A DNA stretch of 64,000 nucleotides from Syntrophaceae bacterium UBA2210 (GCA_002327865.1 DCUQ01000050.1:7065-71064); one strand, 5' to 3'. Positions 27,167 through 36,050 are shown, counted from the stretch's first letter. Translations and numbers: made by a program. The notes: a model not told the origin generated them from the letters alone.

Positions 27167-28501
27167 ATGGCGATAGATTTCAGAGTCAGGGATTTTTCTT
27201 ATCCGGTCGGGATTTACCGGCTGAAACGATTGCTTGATAAGACGCAATGGTTTGCGAAAGATGAACTTCTGGCTTACCAGGAACGACGTCTGACGGCTGT
27301 GCTGGAACAGGCCGTTAAACATGTTCCTTATTATCGCCGTCTCTTTAAGGAACTCGGTTTGACCGCCGCGGACATCCGGCATGTCGACGATTTGAAGAAA
27401 CTGCCGATTCTTTCGAAAGATACCGTTTGTAATGCGGAGAAAGATTTTATTGCCGATAACGCGAAGCGCTATCGCCCCGTAATCTACAGCACAAGCGGGA
27501 CCTCCGGAGTTCCCCTCCGTATCCATCTGGACAAAAGCGCCCGTATTCTTGAATTTGTCTACTACTGGCGTCACTGGAGCTGGGCGGGTTACAGGCTCGG
27601 CGATCGTTTCGCGGAACTGAAAACCTGTTTTTTTCTGGACCGTGACAATGAAGCGGTATCGATGTGGCAACCGCATCTTCGCGGGTTGATGCTGAACGGC
27701 AGCCGGCTCTCTTTCGCGCGCGCCGGGGAAATAGCGGGGGCGATCCGCAGATATCGCCCGAAGTTTCTCAAAGGAATGGCCGCGACCCTCTATTTTCTCG
27801 CCTTGATCTTCAAGCAGGCGGGGATTACAGATATATCGTTCAAGAGTATCTTTTCCACCGGTGAGATGCTCAATCCCCGGTACCGTGCCTTGATGGAACA
27901 GGTCTTCAATTGTCCCGTCCTGGATTCATACGGTCACATGGAGGGCGCGGTAGCTGTCTCACAGTGTATGGAAGGAGGATACCATATCAACTCGGATTAC
28001 GGTCTTCTGGAGTTCGAAGATCCGAAACCGTCGGCGAACGGAACCACAATGACAGGGCGCGCAGTAGGGACATCACTGTACAATCTCGCTATGCCCTTTA
28101 TCCGGTACGATGTGGGCGACGATATGGAATTCTCTCCGGAAACCGGGACCTGCCCGTGTGGCCGGACGCTTCCCCTGGTGAAGGCGATACATGGGAGGAG
28201 CGAAGACATAATCGTCACGCCCGACGGCAGGCTTGTCACGGCGATGTTCGTCCTTCCGGAACTTATCCGGGGGATACGTTTCGCGCAGTTTGTTCAGGAA
28301 TCGCCGACCGTATTGCGTGTGAATGTTATTACGGGAGAAGAATGGACATACGGGGAACGTGACAAATTGTCTCGTTATCTGGCACAATTTGCAGGGAAAG
28401 AGATGGTTATCGGCATTAATCAGATCACGCCGGAAGATATAATCAGAGATGCCTCAGGGAAGATAAGGACGGTCATCTCCTGTGTTGAACCGCAGGCTTG
28501 A
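27167..28501 (+). CDS. Phenylacetate-CoA ligase (PaaK/CapK)-like adenylate-forming protein
   Basis: About 444 aa. The AMP-binding P-loop-like motif YSTSGTSGVPL (near residue 110), FKSIFSTGEML, DSYGHMEG, then FIRYDVGDD and CPCGRTLPLVKAIHGRSED with a Cys pair place it in the PaaK/CapK branch, often found in capsule and lipopolysaccharide clusters. The substrate is unknown. ATG at 27167 is chosen; a GTG at 27155 in the same frame is an alternative and neither has a good ribosome site. It overlaps or abuts the next gene, so the two are coupled. Confidence 0.8.
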   Translation: MAIDFRVRDFSYPVGIYRLKRLLDKTQWFAKDELLAYQERRLTAVLEQAVKHVPYYRRLFKELGLTAADIRHVDDLKKLPILSKDTVCNAEKDFIADNAKRYRPVIYSTSGTSGVPLRIHLDKSARILEFVYYWRHWSWAGYRLGDRFAELKTCFFLDRDNEAVSMWQPHLRGLMLNGSRLSFARAGEIAGAIRRYRPKFLKGMAATLYFLALIFKQAGITDISFKSIFSTGEMLNPRYRALMEQVFNCPVLDSYGHMEGAVAVSQCMEGGYHINSDYGLLEFEDPKPSANGTTMTGRAVGTSLYNLAMPFIRYDVGDDMEFSPETGTCPCGRTLPLVKAIHGRSEDIIVTPDGRLVTAMFVLPELIRGIRFAQFVQESPTVLRVNVITGEEWTYGERDKLSRYLAQFAGKEMVIGINQITPEDIIRDASGKIRTVISCVEPQA

Positions 28502-28515
28502 CCGCATTCGGCGCT

Positions 28516-30879
28516 ATGGACAAAAAAAGATCGGATATCGTTCGGGTTACGCTCATCTGTCTGGTGTTGGCGGTGCTGGTCGCGGTTGTCTATGGCCGGA
28601 CAGTAACCCACGAATTCGTCAATTACGACGACAACGATTACATCACGGAAAATCTGCACGTTAGGGAAGGGCTGAGCAGGGACAGTGTTGCCTGGGCGTT
28701 TACCACAACCTTTCACTCCCACTGGCATCCGTTGACCTGGCTTTCACACATGGCTGCCTGCGAACTTTTCGGTCTGAACCCAGGCGGTCATCATTTTATA
28801 AACCTTCTTCTCCATCTCGCCAACTCCCTCCTGCTCTTTATGATACTGCGAAGCATGACCGGCACAATGTGGCGCAGTGCCATGGTTGCCGCGCTGTTCG
28901 CGCTTCATCCCGTGAATGTCGAACCGGTCGCCTGGGTAACCGGACGGAAAGATCTCCTCAGCACCTTTTTCCTGATGCTTACCGTCTGGTCCTATGTCCT
29001 TTATGTAAAGAACCCCGGGATCTGGAAGTACCTTCTTGCTATTTTCTTCTTCTGCCTGGGTCTTATGACCAAGTCGATGGTCGTAACGGTTCCCGGTATT
29101 CTTATACTGCTCGATTACTGGCCGCTTGGCCGCCTGCGTACAGGAAAAGAACCCTCCCTTGGAGGAGTATCCGTTACGCGCGTAGTATTGGAAAAAGTGC
29201 CGTTCCTCGTTCTTTCCGTTGTCCTGGCTGTGGTGACGGTAACGGCTTTTTACGGAAAAACGCCGGTCGATGCCGTAAATTCGGTTCCGTTGATCGAAAG
29301 AGCGGCTGTCGCCGTTGTGCATTACATGCAATATATGGGAAAGCTGGTGTGGCCGTTACATCTGGCCTTTACGTATTCCCATCACGATATTTATCCGGCA
29401 TGGCAGGTTTTAGGGGGATGGATGTTTATCGTATGCGCGACCGCCCTGGTGATCTGGCTTGCAAAGCGTTTACCATACCTTTTCATGGGATGGCTGTGGT
29501 TTCTCGGGACGTTTGTTCCGGTTATAGGGATAATGCAGGCGCAGACATACGGAATAGTAGACAGGTACGCGTACGTTCCTTTCATCGGAATCTTTATTAT
29601 TATTGTCTGGGGAGCGCATGATGTTTATATGAAATTGCGTCTCCGGAAAATCTGGCTTATCGCGCCCGTCGCGGTACTGCTCCCGGCTATGGCGGTAACG
29701 GCGTGGTTCCAGGCAGGTTACTGGAAAAACGATCTCACACTATGTACCCATGCCTTTGCGGTTACCGGCGGCAAGGCAAATGTGCACAATAATCTGGGTG
29801 TTGCGCTTGAAAAAACCGGACGGACGGATGAAGCAATCCGTCATTACCGGGAAGCCATACGGTTAAGTCCGGATTTTCAGGAGGCTCATTACAACCTGGG
29901 TATCGCCCTCGAGAAACAGGGGCGAATGGATGAAGCCATGAACTGTTACCGTGAAGCGTTGCGCAGGAGCCCCGGCAACGCTAAGACCCATTACGGCATC
30001 GGAAGCGTTCTGGCGAAAACGGGGCGAATCGATGAGGCCGTCCGTCATTACCGGGAAGCGTTGCGGATAGATCCCGGTTACGCAAGAGCTCACTATAACC
30101 TGGGTGTTATCATGGCGGAAGCGGGCAGTACCCTCGACGCGGAGAAACATTTCTCCGAAGCCGTACATATAGACCCCGATTTTGCCGAAGCGCACAACAA
30201 TCTGGGCGTGGTTCTGGTAACACGCGGCGGGATACCGGAGGCCCTGGAACATTTCAGCACAGCATTGCGATTGAATCCCGGATATGATGACGCACGCTGC
30301 AATCTGGGAGATGTCCTGCTGCGGAGGGGTAACCTCGATCAGGCAATCGGCCACTACCGGGAAGTCCTGCGATCGGACCCGGATCATGCCACAGCGGGTT
30401 CCAGGCTCAGGGAAGCCCTGGCGTTGAAAGAGGATACAGACAACGCTCTCCTGGAGATCCGGGGAAAAATCCTGAACGATCCCGGTAATCCGGAACTGTA
30501 CGGTATGATGGGCCTGCTCTATTTCAGGACAGGCGATCCAGAAAAGGCGGCGGATCAGTATCGCACGGCTCTTCTGCTGGATCCCGACTCGATTCCGGTG
30601 ATAAGCCGGCTGGCCGCCGTCTATGTAACTCAGGAAAAGACAGGGGAGGCACTGCCGCTGTTCAAGCGTCTGGCGGAACTCCAGCCGGACAATGCGGGCA
30701 ACTATTATAATATCGCCTGTATGTATTCCAGACAGGGTAAAGAAGAGGAAGCGCTCGAAAGCCTCAGGACCGCCGTAAACAGGGGATATGATAAATGGGA
30801 TCTTATAAAAACCGACAGGGATCTCGACGGCATCAGAAATTCGGCCGGATACAAAGAACTCGTCGAGGGACATCAGTAA
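28516..30879 (+). CDS. TMTC-like membrane glycosyltransferase with C-terminal TPR array
   Basis: A fusion of a multi-spanning membrane half (about residues 1-400) and nine or so tetratricopeptide repeats (about 410 to the end). The N-terminal half has FVNYDDNDYITEN, HWHPLTWLSHM, FALHPVNVEPVAWVTGRKD and LLDYWPLGRL, as in TMTC/PMT-like GT-C enzymes; the DD pair near residue 41 may be the catalytic acidic site. TPRs such as AHYNLGVIMAEAGSTLDAE follow. A TTG start at 28498, overlapping the previous stop, is possible. It may transfer sugars from a polyprenyl carrier to proteins or glycans outside the membrane, with TPRs selecting the partner. Confidence 0.78.
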   Translation: MDKKRSDIVRVTLICLVLAVLVAVVYGRTVTHEFVNYDDNDYITENLHVREGLSRDSVAWAFTTTFHSHWHPLTWLSHMAACELFGLNPGGHHFINLLLHLANSLLLFMILRSMTGTMWRSAMVAALFALHPVNVEPVAWVTGRKDLLSTFFLMLTVWSYVLYVKNPGIWKYLLAIFFFCLGLMTKSMVVTVPGILILLDYWPLGRLRTGKEPSLGGVSVTRVVLEKVPFLVLSVVLAVVTVTAFYGKTPVDAVNSVPLIERAAVAVVHYMQYMGKLVWPLHLAFTYSHHDIYPAWQVLGGWMFIVCATALVIWLAKRLPYLFMGWLWFLGTFVPVIGIMQAQTYGIVDRYAYVPFIGIFIIIVWGAHDVYMKLRLRKIWLIAPVAVLLPAMAVTAWFQAGYWKNDLTLCTHAFAVTGGKANVHNNLGVALEKTGRTDEAIRHYREAIRLSPDFQEAHYNLGIALEKQGRMDEAMNCYREALRRSPGNAKTHYGIGSVLAKTGRIDEAVRHYREALRIDPGYARAHYNLGVIMAEAGSTLDAEKHFSEAVHIDPDFAEAHNNLGVVLVTRGGIPEALEHFSTALRLNPGYDDARCNLGDVLLRRGNLDQAIGHYREVLRSDPDHATAGSRLREALALKEDTDNALLEIRGKILNDPGNPELYGMMGLLYFRTGDPEKAADQYRTALLLDPDSIPVISRLAAVYVTQEKTGEALPLFKRLAELQPDNAGNYYNIACMYSRQGKEEEALESLRTAVNRGYDKWDLIKTDRDLDGIRNSAGYKELVEGHQ

Positions 30880-30972
30880 ACCTGAAACCGCTTCGATTCC
30901 CGGCCGGTCGATTTGTAAAGGGACACTCCGCGGGCGGATGCGCCTGCTTTTCAGCCTTCATAAAAGTCTCTG

Positions 30973-31872
30973 CTAGCTCTCCGCCCGTTTCAGATATTCA
31001 TTCCATCGGTTGTTCACGGATGCCTGAAGGCTGCCAAGTTGTTCGATACTCATCTTTTTGAACCTTCCCTGTCTCTCCACGTAATTGACTAAAGGAAGCA
31101 GTTTCCCCCGCTCGGCCATGGTCTTGCTTCTTCCGGTAAGCCGGAACCTGCCGTTTTCTATTTCGAAGAGGACAAAGAGACCGGTTTCGACCGCGAGCTT
31201 TCCGATCCTGACGGTATCCCGTGTTGGGAATCCCCATCCCGGAGGGCAGGGAGCGTCGACATGGATATATCTCGTTCCCCGTATCCGTTTGGCCTTGACG
31301 AATTTGTCGTACAGATCGATCGGATAAGCGGGCGAGACCGTCGCCAGGTAGGGGAGATGGTGGGCCTCCATAATCTTCAGAAAATCTTTTTTGGGTTCCT
31401 GTTTTGTCAGGACGGGCGTGGTTGTGGTGAGCGCGCCCATGGGTGTCGATCCGGATCGCTGTGTCCCCGTGTTCATGTATCCCTCGTTGTCGTAACAGGC
31501 GAATATGAAATCGGTGTTTCTCTCCGCCGCCCCGCTCAGGGACTGTATCCCTATGTCATAGGTTCCGCCGTCTCCCGAGAGGGCCAGAACGGTTATATCC
31601 GGTTTATTCAGCGCGTTCAGACCCGCCACTATCCCGGAAGCGGATGCGGCATTGCTGGCGAACGTGGTGTTGAGGGCGGGAATAATCGTCGATGCGGTCG
31701 GATACAGTCCGTGAAGCACGCACAGACAGCTCGGCGGTATCGCTACAATCGTGTTTTCACGCAGAGCCTTGAGGATGTATCTGTAAGCGAGCGAGAGCCC
31801 GCATCCCTGGCATGCCCTGTTTCCCGGCAGAATGTACTCTTTTTCGTTTATCTTGAATATGTTTTCCTGCAT
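30973..31872 (-). CDS. porB: Pyruvate:ferredoxin oxidoreductase beta subunit
   Basis: TPP-binding subunit (299 aa) of the four-subunit 2-oxoacid:ferredoxin oxidoreductase that makes acetyl-CoA, CO2 and reduced ferredoxin. Motifs: NRACQGCGLSLAYR with two cluster cysteines, the TPP/Mg motif LALSGDGGTYDIG followed by CYDNEGYMNTGTQ, and HVDAPCPPGWGF. Last gene of the operon. A 2-ketoisovalerate or other 2-oxoacid preference cannot be excluded. No terminator is evident before the convergent TPR gene. Confidence 0.9.
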   Translation of the reverse strand: MQENIFKINEKEYILPGNRACQGCGLSLAYRYILKALRENTIVAIPPSCLCVLHGLYPTASTIIPALNTTFASNAASASGIVAGLNALNKPDITVLALSGDGGTYDIGIQSLSGAAERNTDFIFACYDNEGYMNTGTQRSGSTPMGALTTTTPVLTKQEPKKDFLKIMEAHHLPYLATVSPAYPIDLYDKFVKAKRIRGTRYIHVDAPCPPGWGFPTRDTVRIGKLAVETGLFVLFEIENGRFRLTGRSKTMAERGKLLPLVNYVERQGRFKKMSIEQLGSLQASVNNRWNEYLKRAES

Positions 31873-31909
31873 ATGTCTGTCCTGTAGTGTGTCCGTTCCG
31901 AGTTATCTT

Positions 31910-33130
31910 TCAGTAGACTTCTTCAGCCTCGGAACAATTAAGCCAGATTGTTTTATTCCCGGGTTTTCCGGCCCTGGCGGATTCGAACGTTTTCCGTGCC
32001 GCATCCACAATTTCTCCGGTCTTGACGTCTCTTCCTCCAAGACCCACTATATGGTCGTAGATCGGTGCCTTGATATCCGTACCGTAAAAGGCCGCTTTCA
32101 GATCGGAACAGACGCCACCTTCATAACCGTAACTGATGCATTTTTCAAAAACAGCTATAGCGGTCGCCTTTCCGAATGCCATGATAACCTCCTCTTTCGG
32201 AAACGGTCTGTATGCCCTGATCCCCACGACACCGGCCCTGATCCCCTCGGCACGCAGCGCGTCCACGGCCAGCGTCGCCTCGGTAGCGATGGAGCCCATG
32301 CCGGTCAGTAACAATTCGGCATCTTCGGTCATATATTCCCAGATCAGACCGCCGTGGTCGCGGCCGGTCATTGTTGCCCATTCTTCACTTGCGGACTTGA
32401 TTATCTCCCCGGATTTTTCGAACGCGGAATACAGTTTGTACCTCATGTCCATGTAGCCGTCGCAGAGAATGCCTTTCGCGTTCTCTCTTCTGTTTGCGAA
32501 AAACACGGAGTTGATGGTTTTCGGATCATCAGGGGAAAGAATGGTATGAGGCTTGTATGGAGGCAGAAATTTCTTTACCACCCCGGCATCGGGAATCTCC
32601 ACCGGCATCATTGTGTGGGAAAGGATAAAACCGTCGTAACAGACCATTACAGGGACATAAATCTCTTCCGCTATACGGTATGCCTGTATGACTGTATCAA
32701 GAATTTCCTGATTGTCCCTGCAGTATAGCTGTATCCATCCGGTGTCTCTCTGTGAGAAGGAATCCTGCTGGTCGTTGAAGATAGACCAGGGAGCCCCTAC
32801 TCCCCTGTTCACGCAACACATGACAATCGGCAGACGCGATCCTGCCGCCCAGTGCAGTTGCTCGTGCATATACAAAAGGCCGTTCGAGCTTGTGGCCGTA
32901 AACACCCTGGCGCCTACCGTGGACGCCGATATGCAGACGGTCATCGCCGAGTGTTCACTTTCAACCCTGACATATTCGGCCTTCAATTCTCCGCGTTCGA
33001 CATATTCGGAAAGAACCTCGGCCAGTTTGGTCTGGGGTGTTATCGGATATGCAGCCACAACACCTGGTGCCGCAAGCTTGACCGCCGCCGCCGCCGCCTC
33101 GTTTCCAGTCATGATACGTACCTTACTCAC
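31910..33130 (-). CDS. porA: Pyruvate:ferredoxin oxidoreductase alpha subunit
   Basis: 406 aa pyrimidine-binding and transketolase C-terminal domains. VVAAYPITPQTKLAE, ESEHSAMTVCISAS, TATSSNGLLYMHEQLHWAAG and SRLPIVMCCVNRG are standard for the alpha subunit. A GTG start at 33130 is chosen because it sits 6 nt after an aggagg box; a TTG one codon upstream is too close. It overlaps the delta gene by 8 bp, showing translational coupling within the operon. Confidence 0.92.
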   Translation of the reverse strand: MSKVRIMTGNEAAAAAVKLAAPGVVAAYPITPQTKLAEVLSEYVERGELKAEYVRVESEHSAMTVCISASTVGARVFTATSSNGLLYMHEQLHWAAGSRLPIVMCCVNRGVGAPWSIFNDQQDSFSQRDTGWIQLYCRDNQEILDTVIQAYRIAEEIYVPVMVCYDGFILSHTMMPVEIPDAGVVKKFLPPYKPHTILSPDDPKTINSVFFANRRENAKGILCDGYMDMRYKLYSAFEKSGEIIKSASEEWATMTGRDHGGLIWEYMTEDAELLLTGMGSIATEATLAVDALRAEGIRAGVVGIRAYRPFPKEEVIMAFGKATAIAVFEKCISYGYEGGVCSDLKAAFYGTDIKAPIYDHIVGLGGRDVKTGEIVDAARKTFESARAGKPGNKTIWLNCSEAEEVY

Positions 33131-33416
33131 CAATATCCTCCTCTCTAACCATCTGTATGGCGTTAGGAGGGCATTCCTCGGCGCAGATACCGCAACCTTT
33201 ACAATAATCCATGTCGATTCGAACAGGTATCGTCATGGATACCACCCCCTCCGGGCAGTAAAGCCAGCACAGAAAACAGGCCGGTTTTCCCTTGGACTCC
33301 GGTATGCATTTCGTGCTGTCTATAACCGGCCTCGCATCCCGCCACTCGCCCGTTCTACCCGCTTCTCCTACAGCCGGTGTGCAGACGCCCGATATATTGG
33401 TGTCCGTGTTCTTCAT
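33123..33416 (-). CDS. porD: Pyruvate:ferredoxin oxidoreductase delta (ferredoxin) subunit
   Basis: 97 aa polyferredoxin-like subunit carrying electrons from the catalytic core. The C-terminal cluster is canonical (YCKGCGICAEECPPNAI). The first is spread out: TKC, then after nine residues ACFLCWLYCPEG, the POR-delta arrangement with CxxCxxxCP. The start overlaps the gamma gene stop as ATGA-type coupling. Confidence 0.9.
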   Translation of the reverse strand: MKNTDTNISGVCTPAVGEAGRTGEWRDARPVIDSTKCIPESKGKPACFLCWLYCPEGVVSMTIPVRIDMDYCKGCGICAEECPPNAIQMVREEDIGE

Positions 33417-34027
33417 TTTGGATTTTCTCCCGCGTTTTGCAATTTGTATTTCGGAGTGTGGACGTTGAGCACCTCCGTTCGTTCAAAGGCAGCCTGAACC
33501 GCCTGAAAATTGGAAGATGCCTTGCCCCGCGACATCTTTTTCTTTATTCCCTTTTCAATGCTATCGAGAGAGACAAGACCCGATGCCATAGAGATTGCAC
33601 CGAGAAGCGGGGTATTCACAACGGGGGCTCCGCCCATACTGAGATGAAACTCTCTCGCTATACCGGTGGCATTGACCGTCGCAACCGAAAAGTTCCTGTC
33701 CGGCGCTAATTGTTTCGGCGCCAGGATCGAGTTGACGATAACAAGGCCGTTTTCTTTGATCTTTCCTCCGCATGTCGCGATCTCGAACAGGGATTCATCC
33801 AGAATAACGGCAATATCCGCCGAAGCGATCTGCGAAAAGGTTCTTACCGTTTCGTCCGATATTCTTGTCGAGGCGGTGAGGGGTGCCCCCCGCCGCTCCG
33901 GTCCAAAGGTGGGGGCGGATGTTACACCTGGAAAACCTTGAATGTACGCCGCCTCCGCGAGTATTTGTGCCGCCAGCACGACCCCCTGGCCGCCTCTTCC
34001 ATGCCATATTATCTCATGCATCCCCAT
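33413..34027 (-). CDS. porG: Pyruvate:ferredoxin oxidoreductase gamma subunit
   Basis: 204 aa first gene of the por operon. IIWHGRGGQGVVLAAQILAEAA at the N-terminus, PTFGPERRGAPLTASTRIS and ANPAPVV-like GGAPVVNTPLLGA segments are typical of the gamma domain, which binds CoA-side elements. The ATG at 34027 has an aggag site that directly follows the T-run of a terminator hairpin, so expression of the whole operon probably depends on read-through of the leader terminator. Confidence 0.92.
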   Translation of the reverse strand: MGMHEIIWHGRGGQGVVLAAQILAEAAYIQGFPGVTSAPTFGPERRGAPLTASTRISDETVRTFSQIASADIAVILDESLFEIATCGGKIKENGLVIVNSILAPKQLAPDRNFSVATVNATGIAREFHLSMGGAPVVNTPLLGAISMASGLVSLDSIEKGIKKKMSRGKASSNFQAVQAAFERTEVLNVHTPKYKLQNAGENPK

Positions 34028-34040
34028 TGTCTTTTCTCCT

Positions 34041-34071
34041 AAAAAAAGCCACGGGGCACATACCCCGTGGC
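34041..34071 (-). terminator. Leader terminator immediately upstream of porG
   Basis: On the minus strand GCCACGGGG and CCCCGTGGC form a perfect 9 bp stem with a TATGTG loop, followed by TTTTTTT and then the porG ribosome site. A terminator placed 13 nt before the start codon of the operon it precedes is an attenuation arrangement, not an end-of-gene signal. Confidence 0.88.
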
Positions 34072-34232
34072 CGTTTGCATCTCTTTAATTACCTGTTGCG
34101 AAGTGATACTACAAAGACGGGAGGCCAGGGGGAACGTATTTCCCCCCGCTAAGAGCGAGGCTGCACAAGCCCCGTAAGCTCAAGAATACTGCTGCCGTAC
34201 AATCTGTCATTGCCTTTACCTCTTTCGCGAGG
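34072..34232 (-). ncRNA. Structured 5' leader of the por operon (candidate riboswitch, class unknown)
   Basis: From the predicted transcription start near 34231 the leader can form: CCTC/GAGG hairpin with a GCGAAA loop (34219-34232); CGGGGCT/AGCCTCG hairpin (34156-34174); a CGCT/AGCG hairpin; and GGGGGAA/TTCCCCC (34128-34146). The last hairpin's 3' arm continues as CCCCCTGGC (34124-34132), which complements the terminator's proximal arm GCCACGGGG at 8 of 9 positions. Sequestered and antiterminator states are thus mutually exclusive. I looked for TPP, T-box, SAM, cobalamin, glycine and c-di-GMP signatures and found none. Confidence 0.6.
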
Positions 34233-34237
34233 TTTCC

Positions 34238-34264
34238 TCTATAATGTTACTCATTGAAAGTCAA
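34238..34264 (-). promoter_or_regulatory. Candidate promoter of the por operon
   Basis: Minus-strand TTGACT (34259-34264) and TATAGA (34238-34243) with a 15 nt spacer, shorter than optimal. It would start transcription exactly at the first hairpin of the structured leader, which supports it. Confidence 0.45.
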
Positions 34265-34461
34265 ACAGAAAGTTGTGATATAGCATTCCTTATCCGGAAT
34301 AAAATCGGAGAAAGGGATTGATTCGATTAAGCATTACATTACGGACGTTCTGAGCTTCGGATCTCACTGTCGAAAAAATAACCTGAATCTTTCTTGACAT
34401 AGCCTTTTTCCTGCTCTATCGTTTTTTCCATCACCATTATCAGAATAGGTATACTATATTT

Positions 34462-34580
34462 AACTGAATAGCGAGCGCAGTCCCCGCTGTTTACGTTGGG
34501 ATTAGTGAGCGAATAAAAGTAAATCAGTTCCTTAACAGTCTGAGATTCAACGCAACTTATTGCGGGGGAGCTTCAATATT
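34462..34580. repeat. Dispersed intergenic repeat, copy 2 (interrupted)
   Basis: AACTGAATAGCGAGCGCAG and CCCCGCTGTTTA (34462-34494) match copy 1 at 5304-5355. The partner arm, CTTATTGCGGGGGAGCTTCA, comes about 60 bp later (34556-34575), so this copy looks split by an insertion or is a pair of half-elements. The surrounding 34.3-34.9 kb holds no ORF with recognisable homology. Confidence 0.5.
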
Positions 34581-34608
34581 GAAAACAAGCAAATTTGCCT
34601 GTTTGTCA

Positions 34609-34656
34609 GTCCAATATCAGGATATCAGGCAAATCTGCCTGATATGTAAATGTTGG
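34609..34656. repeat. Nested palindrome
   Basis: Outer arms GTCCAA/TTGGAC enclose a perfect 10 bp inner stem ATATCAGGCA/TGCCTGATAT with an AATC loop (34622-34645). Just before it, at 34580-34608, AAACA..GCAAATTTGC..TGTTT forms another palindrome sharing the GGCAAAT core. The second outer arm is followed by TTTTTTT. A transposable-element end, a binding site or a terminator are all possible. Confidence 0.45.
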
Positions 34657-34902
34657 ACCATTTTTTTGAACGTCAACTATTTGGAGTGGAAATATGGCTG
34701 TGAAAAATGAAACATGGGGGATGACCTTAAAAACAAAAATAACTTGAACAGAGACGAGTGCGTATCAGGGCCATCGGAAAAGGGGGCGACATTAAAAATA
34801 ACGGAATGTTAAAATGGATATTTGATTATTTAAGGTCGTACCCATGTCCACAGATGGCGAGTTGGCCGTTGGGCAGTTTGAAGCAACAGAGGTGAATGCC
34901 AA

Positions 34903-35964
34903 ATGAGACATCAGAATGCTCAGAACACGATCTGCGCGTTGACATTATCTTTGGTTCTTTACTCCTGTACCATGGGATGCCTTGCCGGTGAGTCCCTCTC
35001 GCGCGGCACGCGTCTTGGGCCGGGTCGTCATACGCTTACTCTTACCGTGGACGGTCTGGAACGAACCTATATTGTCCATGTCCCACCCAGCTATGATTCA
35101 AGAACGCCGTCACCACTGGTCGTCATGTTACATGGTGGCGGGGGGACCGCGAAAGCCGCCATTTTGGAGACAGGATGGACAGAAAAGGCCGACAAGGCTG
35201 GATTCTTAGCCGTCTTCCCCAATGCGATGCCGCGCGACCCATCACGGCGCAGCAGCTTCGCCAAGAATCCACAACTCTGGAACGATGGATCGGATCGATT
35301 CTATCCAGGCCAGAAAGCTACAGACGACATCAGTTTCATCACCGCTCTGCTGGACGATCTCTCTACTCGCTTCACCGTGGACAAGAGAAGGGTTTACGTC
35401 ACCGGGTTTTCCAACGGTGGTTCGATGAGCTTTCTCGTTGGTGCGCAACTGTCAAATCGCATTGCGGCCATTGCGCCCGTCGCGGGCGCATGCTGGTTTG
35501 AACCCGTAATGTTGAAACGGCCAGTCCCGATGTTGTACATCACCGGCAAGGCTGATCCACTGAATCTGATTGAAGGCGGTGCGCCGAAACTCGCATCCGG
35601 CGCAAGCGACAGGGTTCGCGCCAAACCAAAGCCGCCCGTGCGCGAGTCAATATTGAAGTGGGCCAAAGCGCTTGACTGCCCAATGACACCGGCGAACGTG
35701 TCCGACGTCAATGGCATCTGTACCGAAGCTTACGGCCCTAGCCGGAATGGCGCGGAGGTGGTGTACATAACTGTCGATGGCCTCGGCCATACCTGGGCTG
35801 GTGGCAGAAGCCTTTTGCCGGAAAGCATGGTAGGAGGGACTTCTGAAAGGATCAACGCAACGGACGTCATCTGGAATTTCTTTAAGAAACACCCCGGACC
35901 TGTTGAAGATCACGACGCTGCCCAACAAGACGCTCCAGCGGACGCGGACAAGGCGCGCCGCTGA
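34903..35964 (+). CDS. Secreted PHB depolymerase/LpqC-like alpha/beta-hydrolase esterase
   Basis: 353 aa with an N-terminal export signal (residues 1-29; hydrophobic core LTLSLVLYSC). Feruloyl-esterase/LpqC-type polyhydroxybutyrate depolymerase family: oxyanion loop VVMLHGGGG, nucleophile elbow VTGFSNGGSM with the catalytic Ser, a DPLN acidic residue region and DGLGHTWAGG with the catalytic His. Ribosome site gaggtg. Unlike its neighbours it sits in an A+T-rich repeat- and transposon-scarred interval, and its codon use looks different, so horizontal acquisition is likely. The C-terminal tail (EDHDAAQQDAPADADKARR) is disordered. Confidence 0.83.
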   Translation: MRHQNAQNTICALTLSLVLYSCTMGCLAGESLSRGTRLGPGRHTLTLTVDGLERTYIVHVPPSYDSRTPSPLVVMLHGGGGTAKAAILETGWTEKADKAGFLAVFPNAMPRDPSRRSSFAKNPQLWNDGSDRFYPGQKATDDISFITALLDDLSTRFTVDKRRVYVTGFSNGGSMSFLVGAQLSNRIAAIAPVAGACWFEPVMLKRPVPMLYITGKADPLNLIEGGAPKLASGASDRVRAKPKPPVRESILKWAKALDCPMTPANVSDVNGICTEAYGPSRNGAEVVYITVDGLGHTWAGGRSLLPESMVGGTSERINATDVIWNFFKKHPGPVEDHDAAQQDAPADADKARR

Positions 35965-36050
35965 GCTTTTACGTTCGGCAAGCAATAGGGTTTGGTAGAT
36001 GGCATCCAAATATGAAATTTTCATAAGCCACATTCATGAAGAAAAGAACT

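Noticed and set aside
29863..30873. Minus-strand frame of 336 codons opposite the TPR array
   Set aside because: Antisense of regular TPR codons gives repetitive open frame; no family resemblance.
34072..34232. Known riboswitch (TPP, T-box, c-di-GMP, SAM, cobalamin) or 6S RNA in the por leader
   Set aside because: None of the conserved cores is present and the two ends do not form a 6S-type closing stem; kept as an unidentified element.
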